The translations under genes were made by a program, and so were the position numbers. This document shows, piece by piece, positions 9,335-15,978 of a stretch of DNA of 64,000 nt. How positions within the stretch are numbered: the stretch's first letter is position 1; the number at the start of each line of letters is the position of its first letter. The notes under the pieces are model-generated. The model was not told the DNA's origin, did not search any database, and worked only from the letters and a program-made list of their open reading frames with translations. The stretch comes from an uncultured Faecalibacterium sp. (lineage in GTDB: Bacteria > Bacillota > Clostridia > Oscillospirales > Ruminococcaceae). The stretch lies in NCBI GenBank assembly GCA_934511465.1, contig CAKSWG010000006.1:11889-75888 (forward strand). The letters are read 5' to 3'.

Positions 9335-10516
9335 TTATCTTGCCATACGGTAAATTTCCGCAAAATCGCTCTGGAAGAGAACTTTTGCGGAACCTTTTCT
9401 GCCGCCGACGGCATTGGAACACGATCCCGCCATTTTAAGGATCTGTTCCTCGGTAGGGGCGATGCCGAGTTCCCGCAGGTTGATGGGCATGCCGATGCGG
9501 TGATAGAAGGCTTCCATCGCCTCAATGCCTTTCAGCGCAGTCTCTTCGTCGGTTGCGGCGGGCGTTACCCCCATGACCTTTACCGCGTATCTTACAAATC
9601 GGGGCAGGCAGTCTTTGTAGACGTATCTTGCCCAGCTCGGCCAGATCGCGGCGAGGCCGGCACCGTGCGTTACATCAAACATTCCGCCCATTTCATGCTC
9701 CAGCATGTGCGATACAAAATCGCCGCCATTGTTTCCGCAGCCGGTAAGGCCGTTGTGGGCAAGGCTTCCTGCCCACATGATCTCTGCACGTGCTTCGTAG
9801 TTCTTCGGGTCCTTGTGCAGGATCTCCGCATATTTCATAACCGTGCGCAGCAGCCCTTCGGCGAGCTCGTCCGTCAGCTCCATGTTGCCGCCATTGGTGA
9901 AATAGCGTTCCATCGTGTGCATCATAATATCGGTGCAGCCCGATTCGGTCTGATAGTCTGGCAGGCTCATCGTCAGTTCAGGGTTCATGATCGCAAACTT
10001 CGGACGGGAAATGTTATCGTTATAGGAACGTTTCTCGCCGGTCTGCTCATTTGTGATCACGCAGCTGTTGCTTGTTTCACTGCCCGCAGCCGCAATGGTC
10101 GGGATGGAAGCAACCGGAAGGAATCGCTTTGCTTTCCGCTTTTTGCAGAACAGCTCCCATACATCGCACTCCGGCTCGGCAAGACCGTAGGCAATGGCTT
10201 TTGAGGAGTCGATCACAGAGCCGCCGCCAACGGCAAGAATAAAATCCACGGTTTCCTGTTTTCCCAGCGCAATGCCTTCCCGGACTTTGGAAAGATGCGG
10301 GTTCGGCACAACACCACCCAGTTCCACGTGGGGAACGCCGCTGGCATCCAGTGCTGCTTTTACCCGGTCGAGCAGTCCGGACTTCACGGCGCTCTGTCCG
10401 CCGTAGTGAATCAGAACTTTCTGTGCGCCGTATTCCTGAACAAGTTCTCCGACCCGGTTTTCGGAACCTTTTCCGAAAATCACCCTTGTGGGCGTGTAGT
10501 ATTCAAAACCAAACAT
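9335..10516 (-). CDS. Iron-containing alcohol dehydrogenase (butanol dehydrogenase-like)
   Basis: The 393-residue protein is a group III iron alcohol dehydrogenase. The nucleotide-binding motif GGGSVIDSSKAIA lies near residue 95, and metal ligands are expected in SGCTDIMMHTMERY and in HMLEHEMGGMFDVTHGAGLA, where several histidines are seen. Family members reduce aldehydes such as butyraldehyde to alcohols with NAD(P)H. The C-terminal NAVGGRKGSAKVLFQSDFAEIYRMAR is typical of the YqdH/BdhA type. It is a single-gene unit between a terminator and its own promoter. The promoter is preceded by an unusual homopolymer tract, described separately. Confidence 0.93.
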   Translation of the reverse strand: MFGFEYYTPTRVIFGKGSENRVGELVQEYGAQKVLIHYGGQSAVKSGLLDRVKAALDASGVPHVELGGVVPNPHLSKVREGIALGKQETVDFILAVGGGSVIDSSKAIAYGLAEPECDVWELFCKKRKAKRFLPVASIPTIAAAGSETSNSCVITNEQTGEKRSYNDNISRPKFAIMNPELTMSLPDYQTESGCTDIMMHTMERYFTNGGNMELTDELAEGLLRTVMKYAEILHKDPKNYEARAEIMWAGSLAHNGLTGCGNNGGDFVSHMLEHEMGGMFDVTHGAGLAAIWPSWARYVYKDCLPRFVRYAVKVMGVTPAATDEETALKGIEAMEAFYHRIGMPINLRELGIAPTEEQILKMAGSCSNAVGGRKGSAKVLFQSDFAEIYRMAR

Positions 10517-10549
10517 GTTAGAAGCCTCCTTGCTTTTGTTCTCGCTCCA

Positions 10550-10578
10550 ATTATACCGGCTTGGAAAGCCGACTGCAA
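10550..10578 (-). promoter_or_regulatory. Promoter of the iron alcohol dehydrogenase
   Basis: On the minus strand TTGCAG (10573-10578) and TATAAT (10550-10555) are separated by 17 bases. The start codon is 34 bases further on, with GGAGGC as ribosome site. Confidence 0.8.
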
Positions 10579-10585
10579 GACGGTA

Positions 10586-10603
10586 TTTTTTTTTGGGGGG
10601 GGG
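10586..10603. repeat. T9/G9 homopolymer tract abutting a promoter
   Basis: Nine T are followed directly by nine G on the plus strand. On the minus strand this reads C9A9 and ends seven bases before the -35 box of the alcohol dehydrogenase promoter. An A tract there resembles an UP element, and both homopolymers are prone to slippage. Confidence 0.8.
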
Positions 10604-10662
10604 ACCTCAAAGCGCCCGCTGTTCCTCTTCGCAGGCCGGATGCGGCGGTCGGCTCCGCTGCT

Positions 10663-10729
10663 GTTCGAGTCCTGTACCGCCACCACGAAAAAAGTCCCCA
10701 GGCCGAATGTCTGAGGATGTTCGTGGTGG
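10663..10729 (+). repeat. tRNA-Val-like 3' fragment plus hairpin, copy 1
   Basis: GTTCGAGTCCTGTACCG (10663-10679) equals the T-arm and acceptor 3' end of tRNA-Val at 13318-13393, in inverted orientation to that gene. It runs into a hairpin whose outer arms are CCACCACGA (10680-10688) and TCGTGGTGG (10721-10729). Copy 2 lies at 11430-11529. Confidence 0.65.
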
Positions 10730-10812
10730 AGCATTACCAACGGCAGGCGAACCAAAACACTCCTTACGGGTGCCCAAGACAGCGGAAGCAAGAAACGTCA
10801 CAAGGGGCAACT

Positions 10813-10846
10813 TCTTGTTGGAGCGTGCGGAGCCCCAAACCCTGCT
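10813..10846 (+). repeat. Hairpin repeat, copy 1
   Basis: TTCTTGTTGGAGCGTGC and GCCCCAAACCCTGCT recur with few changes at 12503-12536. Each copy can fold through TTGG(A/G)GC and GCCCCAA. Confidence 0.6.
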
Positions 10847-10872
10847 AGGAACGAGTACGATATACTAGGAAT

Positions 10873-11091
10873 TTATTTATCGTCTGCGTCGGTTTTGCCA
10901 TTTCCCTTTTTCTTACGAGACGAACCTAAGCAAGAATGGGTCGAGCCAAGGCAAAGAAATGACGATCCAAGGCACAACCATACTACAGCCATAGAATTAT
11001 CATTTCCGCCTACAAGGTTCATAATTGAAGCCATATAAAACAGAGCTGAAGCAGCATAGAATAAGACGGATTTTTTGGTTTCTTTTTTCAT
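10873..11091 (-). CDS. Small two-helix membrane protein, unknown function
   Basis: The 72-residue product starts MKKETKKSVLFYAASALFYM, has two hydrophobic segments (about residues 9-25 and 32-50), an internal near-repeat (CLGSS, CLGST, CLGSS) and a charged tail ending in KTDADDK. I prefer the ATG at 11091 because a GGAGG site precedes it, over an ATG 18 bases upstream. A TATAAT lies at 11127-11132 on the minus strand, with a poor -35. I do not recognise the family. The gene is AT-rich compared with the flanking core genes, in line with recent acquisition. Confidence 0.6.
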   Translation of the reverse strand: MKKETKKSVLFYAASALFYMASIMNLVGGNDNSMAVVWLCLGSSFLCLGSTHSCLGSSRKKKGNGKTDADDK

Positions 11092-11156
11092 AAACAGGTT
11101 CCTCCGCAAGTCGGTTTGTTGAGCCGATTATACCACGTTTTCCATTAAAATCATAC

Positions 11157-11245
11157 CCCTTATATAAGAGACCTTGGCAGTTTTCCTGCGTATGTGCGTA
11201 CCAACTTCTCTCGTACGAATGTATGCAACGATTTGCCGGAAGACA
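11157..11245. repeat. Palindrome-centred repeat, copy 1
   Basis: The centre is an imperfect inverted repeat, CTGCGTATGTGCGTAC (11186-11201) against GTACGAATGTATGCA (11213-11227). The flanks also match copy 2 at 13070-13150, in the same orientation. No T run follows on either strand, so it is not a plain terminator. Confidence 0.65.
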
Positions 11246-11350
11246 GAGGGTCTCTCTGACTCGATTAACTGCTGCTGCCCGAAACAGCGGAGCCCGGCCG
11301 ATTCCGGTGTTAAGAAACTTCCCTCGTCCAGCAGGGCCAATACCGGCCTG

Positions 11351-11404
11351 CCAAAGCCTCCCACTTTGGGGGAGGTGGCATTGCGGAGCAATGACGGAGA
11401 GGGC
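11351..11404 (+). repeat. Half copy of dispersed repeat family A
   Basis: CCTCCCACTTTGGGGGAGGTGG, GCATTGCGGAGCAATG and GGAGAGGG match the right half of the repeat found complete at 15823, 20939 and 50494. The left half is absent. No gene is visible in 11250-11470. Confidence 0.6.
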
Positions 11405-11429
11405 GAGGACGCTGGAGGGGAGCCGCCCT

Positions 11430-11529
11430 GTTCGAGTCCTGTACCGTCCTGCTCTAGCGTGAGTTAGTGGATGACGCAACAAAAAAGCCCCTGACCGAAG
11501 TCAGAGGCTCTTGTTTTGGTGGAGCATTG
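11430..11529 (+). repeat. tRNA-Val-like 3' fragment plus hairpin, copy 2
   Basis: GTTCGAGTCCTGTACCGTCC (11430-11449) matches 20 bases of the 3' end of tRNA-Val at 13318-13393, again in inverted orientation to that gene. A strong hairpin and GGTGGAGCATTG follow, as in copy 1 at 10663. Confidence 0.7.
11479..11518 (-). terminator. Terminator of the small two-gene unit
   Basis: On the minus strand GAGCCTCTGAC and GTCAGGGGCT pair around TTCG and a run of six T follows, about 30 bases past the stop at 11548. It lies inside the tRNA-Val-like repeat. Confidence 0.8.
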
Positions 11530-11547
11530 TCCACAGCACTCGAACTT

Positions 11548-11793
11548 TTAAGCAGGCATATCGTTGCTGCGGTCAGAGCGCTTCAAACCGAGAAATGGCG
11601 GCACTTCGGAACGCTTCAGCCCTTGCTCGTGTGCTTTTTTCAGTTGGTATTCGTGCAGGGCAATGCTGTCCAGCAGATCACGCTGATTTTGGGAGGCTGC
11701 ATAATAATCGACTCCGAACCGTTTGCAGACTGCGCTGAGTTGGTCAAGCATTTCAATAGTAGTAGGAGACATTCGTTTTACTTCAATATCCAT
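11548..11793 (-). CDS. Small hypothetical protein paired with a GNAT-like protein
   Basis: The 81-residue protein starts MDIEVKRMSPTTIEMLDQLS at 11793, with an AGGTGGG ribosome site. It looks mostly helical and charged, with no membrane segment or recognisable motif. It begins only 15 bases after the stop of the GNAT-like gene upstream, uses a similar ribosome site and is followed by a strong terminator, so the two form an operon. The pairing of a small basic protein with an acetyltransferase could be a toxin-antitoxin arrangement. That is speculation, because no ribbon-helix-helix motif is evident. Confidence 0.6.
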   Translation of the reverse strand: MDIEVKRMSPTTIEMLDQLSAVCKRFGVDYYAASQNQRDLLDSIALHEYQLKKAHEQGLKRSEVPPFLGLKRSDRSNDMPA

Positions 11794-11808
11794 AACAAGA
11801 CCCACCTT

Positions 11809-12321
11809 TCAGGAAAGATATGTATTGAAGAGTGAAAGCGCCGCGTTATCTGCAATCATCAGCATAATTGGCCCACCGGATTGTTTGGCAAAGACCTGAA
11901 TTGCGCCAAAATCCCGGATATAATGTTTTGCAAGTTCATCTGTTTTAGCTTCAAAGGTGACAACACCGTTTTTACCGGAATCAATGGAAAGCTGGATGCC
12001 GAATGCGATCATCATGCGCCCAATGTCCAGATATTTGCGGTTTGCAGTTAACGTAGGGTTGCTTTCCGGGTGACTTTCGATGTATTCAATATATACGAAC
12101 ATACTAGCTTCTGTTTCGCGGTAAGCACCCAATGCTATGATTTCGCCGCCTTCGGTCTTGGCGGTATACTTTTCCAGTGCGGGGTCACCAATGAACTCAC
12201 TTGTCCAGTCGGTCTGCCAGCTTTCTTTGGTTGCAGCAAGGTCGGCAGAAGTTGACTTGTCAATTTCGACTGGGATTTTATTGCCCGTATCGGATGATGT
12301 GACAAAATATTGCAAAATCAT
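11809..12321 (-). CDS. GNAT-fold protein, unknown substrate
   Basis: The 170-residue protein begins MILQYFVTSSDTGNK at 12321. An in-frame GTG nine bases upstream overlaps the ribosome site and is less likely. The region YLDIGRMMIAFGIQLSIDSG, followed by GVVTFEAKTDELAKHYIRDFGA, resembles the acetyl-CoA loop and last strands of GNAT acetyltransferases, though the glycine-rich loop is poor. It has its own promoter (12345-12373) and is followed after 15 bases by an 81-residue gene. It is AT-rich and sits in the accessory island. Confidence 0.6.
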   Translation of the reverse strand: MILQYFVTSSDTGNKIPVEIDKSTSADLAATKESWQTDWTSEFIGDPALEKYTAKTEGGEIIALGAYRETEASMFVYIEYIESHPESNPTLTANRKYLDIGRMMIAFGIQLSIDSGKNGVVTFEAKTDELAKHYIRDFGAIQVFAKQSGGPIMLMIADNAALSLFNTYLS

Positions 12322-12344
12322 TGTGCCCACCTTCTTTCAGTTCT

Positions 12345-12373
12345 ATTATAACGAAAGAACGATGGACTTTCAA
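12345..12373 (-). promoter_or_regulatory. Promoter of the GNAT-like two-gene unit
   Basis: TTGAAA (12368-12373) and TATAAT (12345-12350) on the minus strand are separated by exactly 17 bases, giving a leader of about 20 bases. Confidence 0.75.
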
Positions 12374-12502
12374 GAAAGAAAAGAGCAAAGAGAGTGAGAG
12401 TGTGAGAGCAAGAATCGTCCCGTGGCCACAAATTTTCAATTCTTGAAAATGTTGCACCCTTCCGGGACTGCACTTCTGCAACGCTCCCGCGTTTTTGAAG
12501 TG

Positions 12503-12536
12503 TTCTTGTTGGGGCGTGCCTGCCCCAAACCCTGCT
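12503..12536 (+). repeat. Hairpin repeat, copy 2
   Basis: TTCTTGTTGGGGCGTGCC and TGCCCCAAACCCTGCTT match copy 1 at 10813-10846. TTGGGGC and GCCCCAA pair. It lies just past the stop of the 127-residue gene and may help end its transcript, although the T run is short. Confidence 0.6.
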
Positions 12537-12560
12537 TCTTACTATTTGGAAATCACGCAA

Positions 12561-12944
12561 TTATGCACCACTGGGTCCACGAGAACTGACGCTCATCGGA
12601 GGCATAGAACTATAAAAAGATTGGCCGTTCACAGTGTTTTGAGTCAACCCAATCAAATCAATCAACTGGCTCTCGTTATAGCTCTCTTGACAGTTATCCA
12701 GCACAGCACATTGGCAGCTATATACACCACCATCGTTAGAGACGACTCCCCACCATTCAAGGTCTGCCAAAAGTTTTCCAATCTTCTTGCGGTCAAAGCG
12801 TATTTCTTTTTCCAAAAGGGACGAGCAAATTTGTGGAGCAGACATCGGTTTTTGCTTTAATAGGAGAGCTAATGCCAATTCCTGTCCATGCAAACGGTGA
12901 AGCAAAAGACCTCTGCGAACCCAAATGTTCGATGCTTTTTTCAT
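12561..12944 (-). CDS. Hypothetical protein with winged-helix-like segment
   Basis: The 127-residue protein begins MKKASNIWVRRGLLLHRLHG at 12944 after an AAGGAGG site. Residues about 30-75 (PMSAPQICSSLLEKEIRF and KKIGKLLADLEWWGVVSND) read like a winged-helix fold used by DNA-binding regulators. Two cysteines occur close together in YSCQCAVLDNCQ, which could bind metal. No enzyme motif is seen. Two direct copies of GCTCGTTCAC lie upstream and could be operator sites for this protein. The family is not recognised. Confidence 0.55.
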   Translation of the reverse strand: MKKASNIWVRRGLLLHRLHGQELALALLLKQKPMSAPQICSSLLEKEIRFDRKKIGKLLADLEWWGVVSNDGGVYSCQCAVLDNCQESYNESQLIDLIGLTQNTVNGQSFYSSMPPMSVSSRGPSGA

Positions 12945-12968
12945 AGCAAATACCTCCTTTTTTAGATA

Positions 12969-13020
12969 GCTCGTTCACTTAAAATACGATTGATGTCCAT
13001 TTGAAATTGCGCTCGTTCAC
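12969..13020. promoter_or_regulatory. Two direct copies of GCTCGTTCAC, 42 bases apart
   Basis: The ten-base word occurs at 12969-12978 and 13011-13020, a spacing of 42 bases or four helical turns. Both copies lie between the start of the 127-residue gene and the AT-rich likely promoter at about 13040-13070 (TATAAT and TATACT on the minus strand), which is the place expected for a repressor site. Confidence 0.45.
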
Positions 13021-13069
13021 AATTGTTATGTTGACTTGAGTATATCATATTATACAATAAAAGACTACC

Positions 13070-13150
13070 GTTATATATCAGACCCTGCCCTTTTTCCTGC
13101 GTACGTGCGTACCGACCATGTACGGACGTACGCAGCGATTAGTCCGAAAA
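13070..13150. repeat. Palindrome-centred repeat, copy 2
   Basis: CTGCGTACGTGCGTAC (13097-13112) and GTACGGACGTACGCAG (13120-13135) form a 16-bp inverted repeat with one mismatch and a seven-base spacer. Flanking TTATATA, AGACC and TTTTTCCTGCG match copy 1 at 11157-11245. Confidence 0.7.
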
Positions 13151-13261
13151 GCGCAATATAGGGAAATACAAAGCAAAAAGGCAGGGCACCATCGCCATGG
13201 TGATACCCTGCCTTTGCTCGTTTACAGTTCCGAGTAGTCCTTTCTCAGAATCTCCTGTAAA

Positions 13262-13310
13262 CAAAAAACGTACCCGAACCCTTTTTCGTAAAGAATCGGG
13301 TTCGAGTACG
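13262..13310 (-). terminator. Terminator of tRNA-Val
   Basis: On the minus strand CGTACTCGAACCC and GGGTTCGGGTACG form the stem, followed by six T, eight bases after the tRNA 3' end. Confidence 0.85.
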
Positions 13311-13317
13311 AACTGTT

Positions 13318-13393
13318 TGGTGGACGGTACAGGACTCGAACCTGTGACCTCCTGCACGTCAAGCAGATGCTCTACCAGCTGAGCTAACCGTCC
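13318..13393 (-). tRNA. tRNA-Val (anticodon GAC)
   Basis: The minus strand reads GGACGGT, a D arm AGCTCAGCTGGTAGAGC, an anticodon loop TTGACGT with anticodon GAC, and the T arm CACAGGTTCGAGTCCTGTACC, closing with the acceptor 3' strand and an encoded CCA (13318-13320). It marks the right edge of the AT-rich island. Confidence 0.95.
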
Positions 13394-13556
13394 ATATTCC
13401 GTTTTTGCCGAAATCAGCTTGATTATATTACCATACCTTCTGCCAAAAAGCAAGCCCTTTTTTCAAAAAATGTAAAACTTTTTTGAAGGCACGGCGTAAA
13501 ATGCCTTTTTTGCCGCGCATACGCCCATTCCGGGCTGAAATGCGGGCGGGCGCATA

Positions 13557-13585
13557 TTGCTCACACCGTTTTGGTGTGGTATAAT
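13557..13585 (+). promoter_or_regulatory. Promoter of ruvCAB
   Basis: TTGCTC (13557-13562) and TATAAT (13580-13585) are separated by 17 bases. The spacer holds a small palindrome, ACACCGTTTTGGTGT. Confidence 0.7.
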
Positions 13586-13628
13586 AAACTGATTTATAAT
13601 AGGAATAGTATCGGAAGGTATTTGCAGC

Positions 13629-14141
13629 ATGAGAGTTTTGGGCATCGACCCTGGCTACGCCATCGTGGGCTGGGGCGTGGTGGATTACGGGGGCAACCGG
13701 TTTGCGCCGGTGGATTTCGGTGCGGTGTGCACCGATGCAGGCGTGCCGTTCGAGCGGCGTCTGGATGAGGTGTACACCGGCATCAAAGAGGTGATCGAGC
13801 GCACCCGGCCTGAGGTGCTGGCCATCGAAAAGCTGTTCTACCAGCACAACCAGACCACCGTGATCGGCGTGGCCGAGGCGCGCGGGGTCATTCTGCTGGC
13901 AGCGGCGCAGGCGGGCCTGCCCATCTACGAGTACACCCCCATGCAGGTCAAGCAGGCGGTCACCGGCTATGGTAAGGCCGTGAAAAAGCAGGTGCAGGAA
14001 ATGACCCGCGTGCTGCTGCATCTGCCCGCCGTGCCAAAGCCGGACGATACCGCCGATGCGCTGGCAATGGCCATCACCTTCTGCCACACCAACGGCAACC
14101 AGCTCAACCGCTTTGTCCGCCGTGTGGCCGGGCCCATCTGA
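13629..14141 (+). CDS. ruvC: Holliday junction resolvase RuvC
   Basis: RuvC is the dimeric endonuclease that cuts Holliday junctions moved by RuvAB. The 170-residue protein has the full acidic catalytic set: Asp7 in GIDPGY, Glu67 in AIEKLF, and Asp140 and Asp143 in PDDTADALAMA. Its length is normal. It is the first gene of a ruvC-ruvA-ruvB operon, with ruvA starting ten bases after its stop. Confidence 0.97.
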   Translation: MRVLGIDPGYAIVGWGVVDYGGNRFAPVDFGAVCTDAGVPFERRLDEVYTGIKEVIERTRPEVLAIEKLFYQHNQTTVIGVAEARGVILLAAAQAGLPIYEYTPMQVKQAVTGYGKAVKKQVQEMTRVLLHLPAVPKPDDTADALAMAITFCHTNGNQLNRFVRRVAGPI

Positions 14142-14151
14142 GGATTGAATT

Positions 14152-14763
14152 ATGATCTACTGCTTAACGGGAAAAATCGTCAAAAAAAGCATGAATGCCG
14201 TGGTGCTCAGCTGCGGCGGTGTGGGCTACTATGCCCAGTGCCCGGCCAGTGTGGCGGGGGCTTTGCCCGGTGTGGGCAGGGAAGCCACCATTTACACCGT
14301 GATGAGCGTGACCGAGAACGATGTGAGCCTCTACGGCTTTGCCACCGAGGAGCAGCAGGCCTGCTTTGAGCTGCTGACCGCCGTGTCCGGCGTGGGGCCC
14401 AAGGTGGGCCTTGCCATCCTGAGCGTGATGGAACCGGACCGCGTGGCGCTGGCCATCTCGGCGGGCGACCACAAGGCGTTCAAGGCCGCTTCCGGCGTGG
14501 GCCCGAAGCTTGCTCAGCGCATCGTGCTGGAACTGAAGGACAAGGTGGCCAAGGGCTTTGTGGACGGCATCTCGCTGGAAGATGTGGCGGGTGCTTCCGC
14601 GCAGACGCCCGCCGCACAGAGCAGCGGTCAGGCCATTGCGGCGCTGGTATCGCTGGGCTACAGCCAGAGCGAAGCCGCACTGGCTGTTTCCAAGATCGAT
14701 GCAACATTGCCCGTGGAAGAGATCATCAAACTGGCCTTGCGCAGCATGGCAGGCAGGAGGTAA
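14152..14763 (+). CDS. ruvA: Holliday junction branch migration protein RuvA
   Basis: RuvA binds the four-way junction as a tetramer and loads the RuvB motor. The 203-residue protein has the N-terminal OB-fold (MIYCLTGKIVKK), the tandem helix-hairpin-helix region (VSGVGPKVGLAIL and ASGVGPKLAQRIVLELKDK) and the C-terminal domain III (AIAALVSLGYSQSEAALAV) that touches RuvB. It lies between ruvC and ruvB. Confidence 0.97.
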   Translation: MIYCLTGKIVKKSMNAVVLSCGGVGYYAQCPASVAGALPGVGREATIYTVMSVTENDVSLYGFATEEQQACFELLTAVSGVGPKVGLAILSVMEPDRVALAISAGDHKAFKAASGVGPKLAQRIVLELKDKVAKGFVDGISLEDVAGASAQTPAAQSSGQAIAALVSLGYSQSEAALAVSKIDATLPVEEIIKLALRSMAGRR

Positions 14764-14766
14764 AGG

Positions 14767-15822
14767 ATGCAGGACGAGACTGCGCTGTACGGCGCAAAAA
14801 TGATGCAGCCCGGCATGACGGCGGCGGACAGCGAGGAAAACAACCTCCGCCCGCAGTACCTTGAGGACTACATCGGGCAGGAAAAGGTCAAGCAGAACCT
14901 GAAAATTTACTTGGAAGCCGCCAAGCGGCGCGGTGAACCCATGGACCACATCCTGCTCTACGGCCCGCCGGGCCTTGGCAAGACCACGCTGGCGGGCATC
15001 ATTGCCAACGAGATGGGGGTGCAGATCCGCATCACCAGCGGCCCGGCCATCGAGAAGCCCGGCGACCTTGCCGCCCTGCTGACCAACTTGCAGGAGGGCG
15101 ATGTGCTGTTCATCGACGAGATCCACCGTCTGTCCCGGCAGGTGGAAGAGGTGCTGTATCCGGCGCTGGAAGACTATGCGCTGGATATCATGATCGGCAA
15201 AGGCCCCAGCGCCCAGAGCATCCGTATCAACCTGCCGCGGTTCACGCTGGTGGGTGCCACCACCCGTGCAGGCCAGATCACCGGCCCCCTGCGCGACCGC
15301 TTTGGCGTGCTGCTCAAGCTGGAGCTGTACGGCCCGGACGAGCTGAGCCGCATCATCCAGCGCTCGGCAGGCATTCTGGACCAGCCCATCACGCCGGAGG
15401 GTGCCTACGAGCTGGCAAAGTGCAGCCGGGGCACCCCCCGCGTAGCCAACCGCTTTTTGAAGCGCATCCGCGACTTTGCCACCGTGCTGGGCGATGGCAT
15501 CATCGATCAGGATGTGGCCCTCATGGGCCTCAAGCGGATGGACGTGGACGCGCTGGGGCTGGATGAGCTGGACCGCAGCCTGCTGCGCGCCATCATTGAA
15601 ATGTACAACGGCGGCCCGGTGGGTCTGGAAACGCTGGCGGCGGCTCTGGGTGAGGAGGCCGTCACGCTGGAAGACCTGTGTGAGCCGTACCTGATGCAGA
15701 TGGGCTTTCTGACCCGGACGCCGCGGGGCCGCTGTGCCACCCGGCTGGCCTACGAGCATCTGGGCCTGAAAGCGCCGGAGACCGGCGCGCCCGAAGAAAA
15801 CGGGCAGCAGAGTTTATTCTGA
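14767..15822 (+). CDS. ruvB: Holliday junction branch migration ATPase RuvB
   Basis: RuvB is the hexameric AAA+ motor that drives branch migration with RuvA. The 351-residue protein shows Walker A (GPPGLGKTT, residues 66-74), Walker B (LFIDEIHRL), sensor 1 (VGATTRAG), the arginine finger region (GPLRDRFG) and the C-terminal winged helix. It starts three bases after ruvA with an AGGAGG site. A family A repeat begins at the base after its stop codon. Confidence 0.97.
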   Translation: MQDETALYGAKMMQPGMTAADSEENNLRPQYLEDYIGQEKVKQNLKIYLEAAKRRGEPMDHILLYGPPGLGKTTLAGIIANEMGVQIRITSGPAIEKPGDLAALLTNLQEGDVLFIDEIHRLSRQVEEVLYPALEDYALDIMIGKGPSAQSIRINLPRFTLVGATTRAGQITGPLRDRFGVLLKLELYGPDELSRIIQRSAGILDQPITPEGAYELAKCSRGTPRVANRFLKRIRDFATVLGDGIIDQDVALMGLKRMDVDALGLDELDRSLLRAIIEMYNGGPVGLETLAAALGEEAVTLEDLCEPYLMQMGFLTRTPRGRCATRLAYEHLGLKAPETGAPEENGQQSLF

Positions 15823-15949
15823 CCCTCTCAGGCCGCTTCGCGTCCAGCTCTCCCGAGGGGGAGAGCTTTATGAGCAGTAGCCGGAAGATGCAAAAAGCTC
15901 CCCCTTTCGGGGGAGCTGGCAATGCCGCAAGGCATTGACTGAGAGGGTT
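15823..15949 (+). repeat. Dispersed repeat family A, full copy
   Basis: The element starts CCCTCTCAGG directly after the ruvB stop and ends GACTGAGAGGG. Inside are two hairpins, one built on AGCTCTCCC/GGGAGAGCT and one on AGCTCCCCC/GGGGGAGCT, and then GCCGCAAGGC. Its ends are inverted repeats (CCCTCTCAG and CTGAGAGGG). Similar copies are at 20939 and 50494. Confidence 0.85.
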
Positions 15950-15978
15950 CTTCTTTCTATAGAAAGTGGGGTATTATT

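Larger units (their letters stand above)
10604..10872. other. Gene-free repeat scar at the left edge of the accessory island
   Basis: I see no credible gene in this stretch. It contains a tRNA-Val-like 3' fragment with a hairpin (10663-10729) and a GC-rich hairpin repeat (10813-10846), each with a second copy further right in the island. The small open frames crossing it are translations of repeats. Confidence 0.6.

Noticed and set aside
11000..11482. Open frame on the minus strand over the repeat half copy and tRNA-Val-like fragment
   Set aside because: It is a translation of repeat sequence without a ribosome site; the real gene in this area is the 72-residue one.
10663..13393. tRNA-Val and its 3'-end copies as attL/attR of an integrated element
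   Set aside because: The copies are inverted relative to the intact tRNA, and no integrase is present. Only the two copies between themselves are direct repeats.
13139..13453. Open frame on the minus strand across the tRNA-Val region
   Set aside because: It runs through the tRNA and its terminator, so it is not a protein gene.
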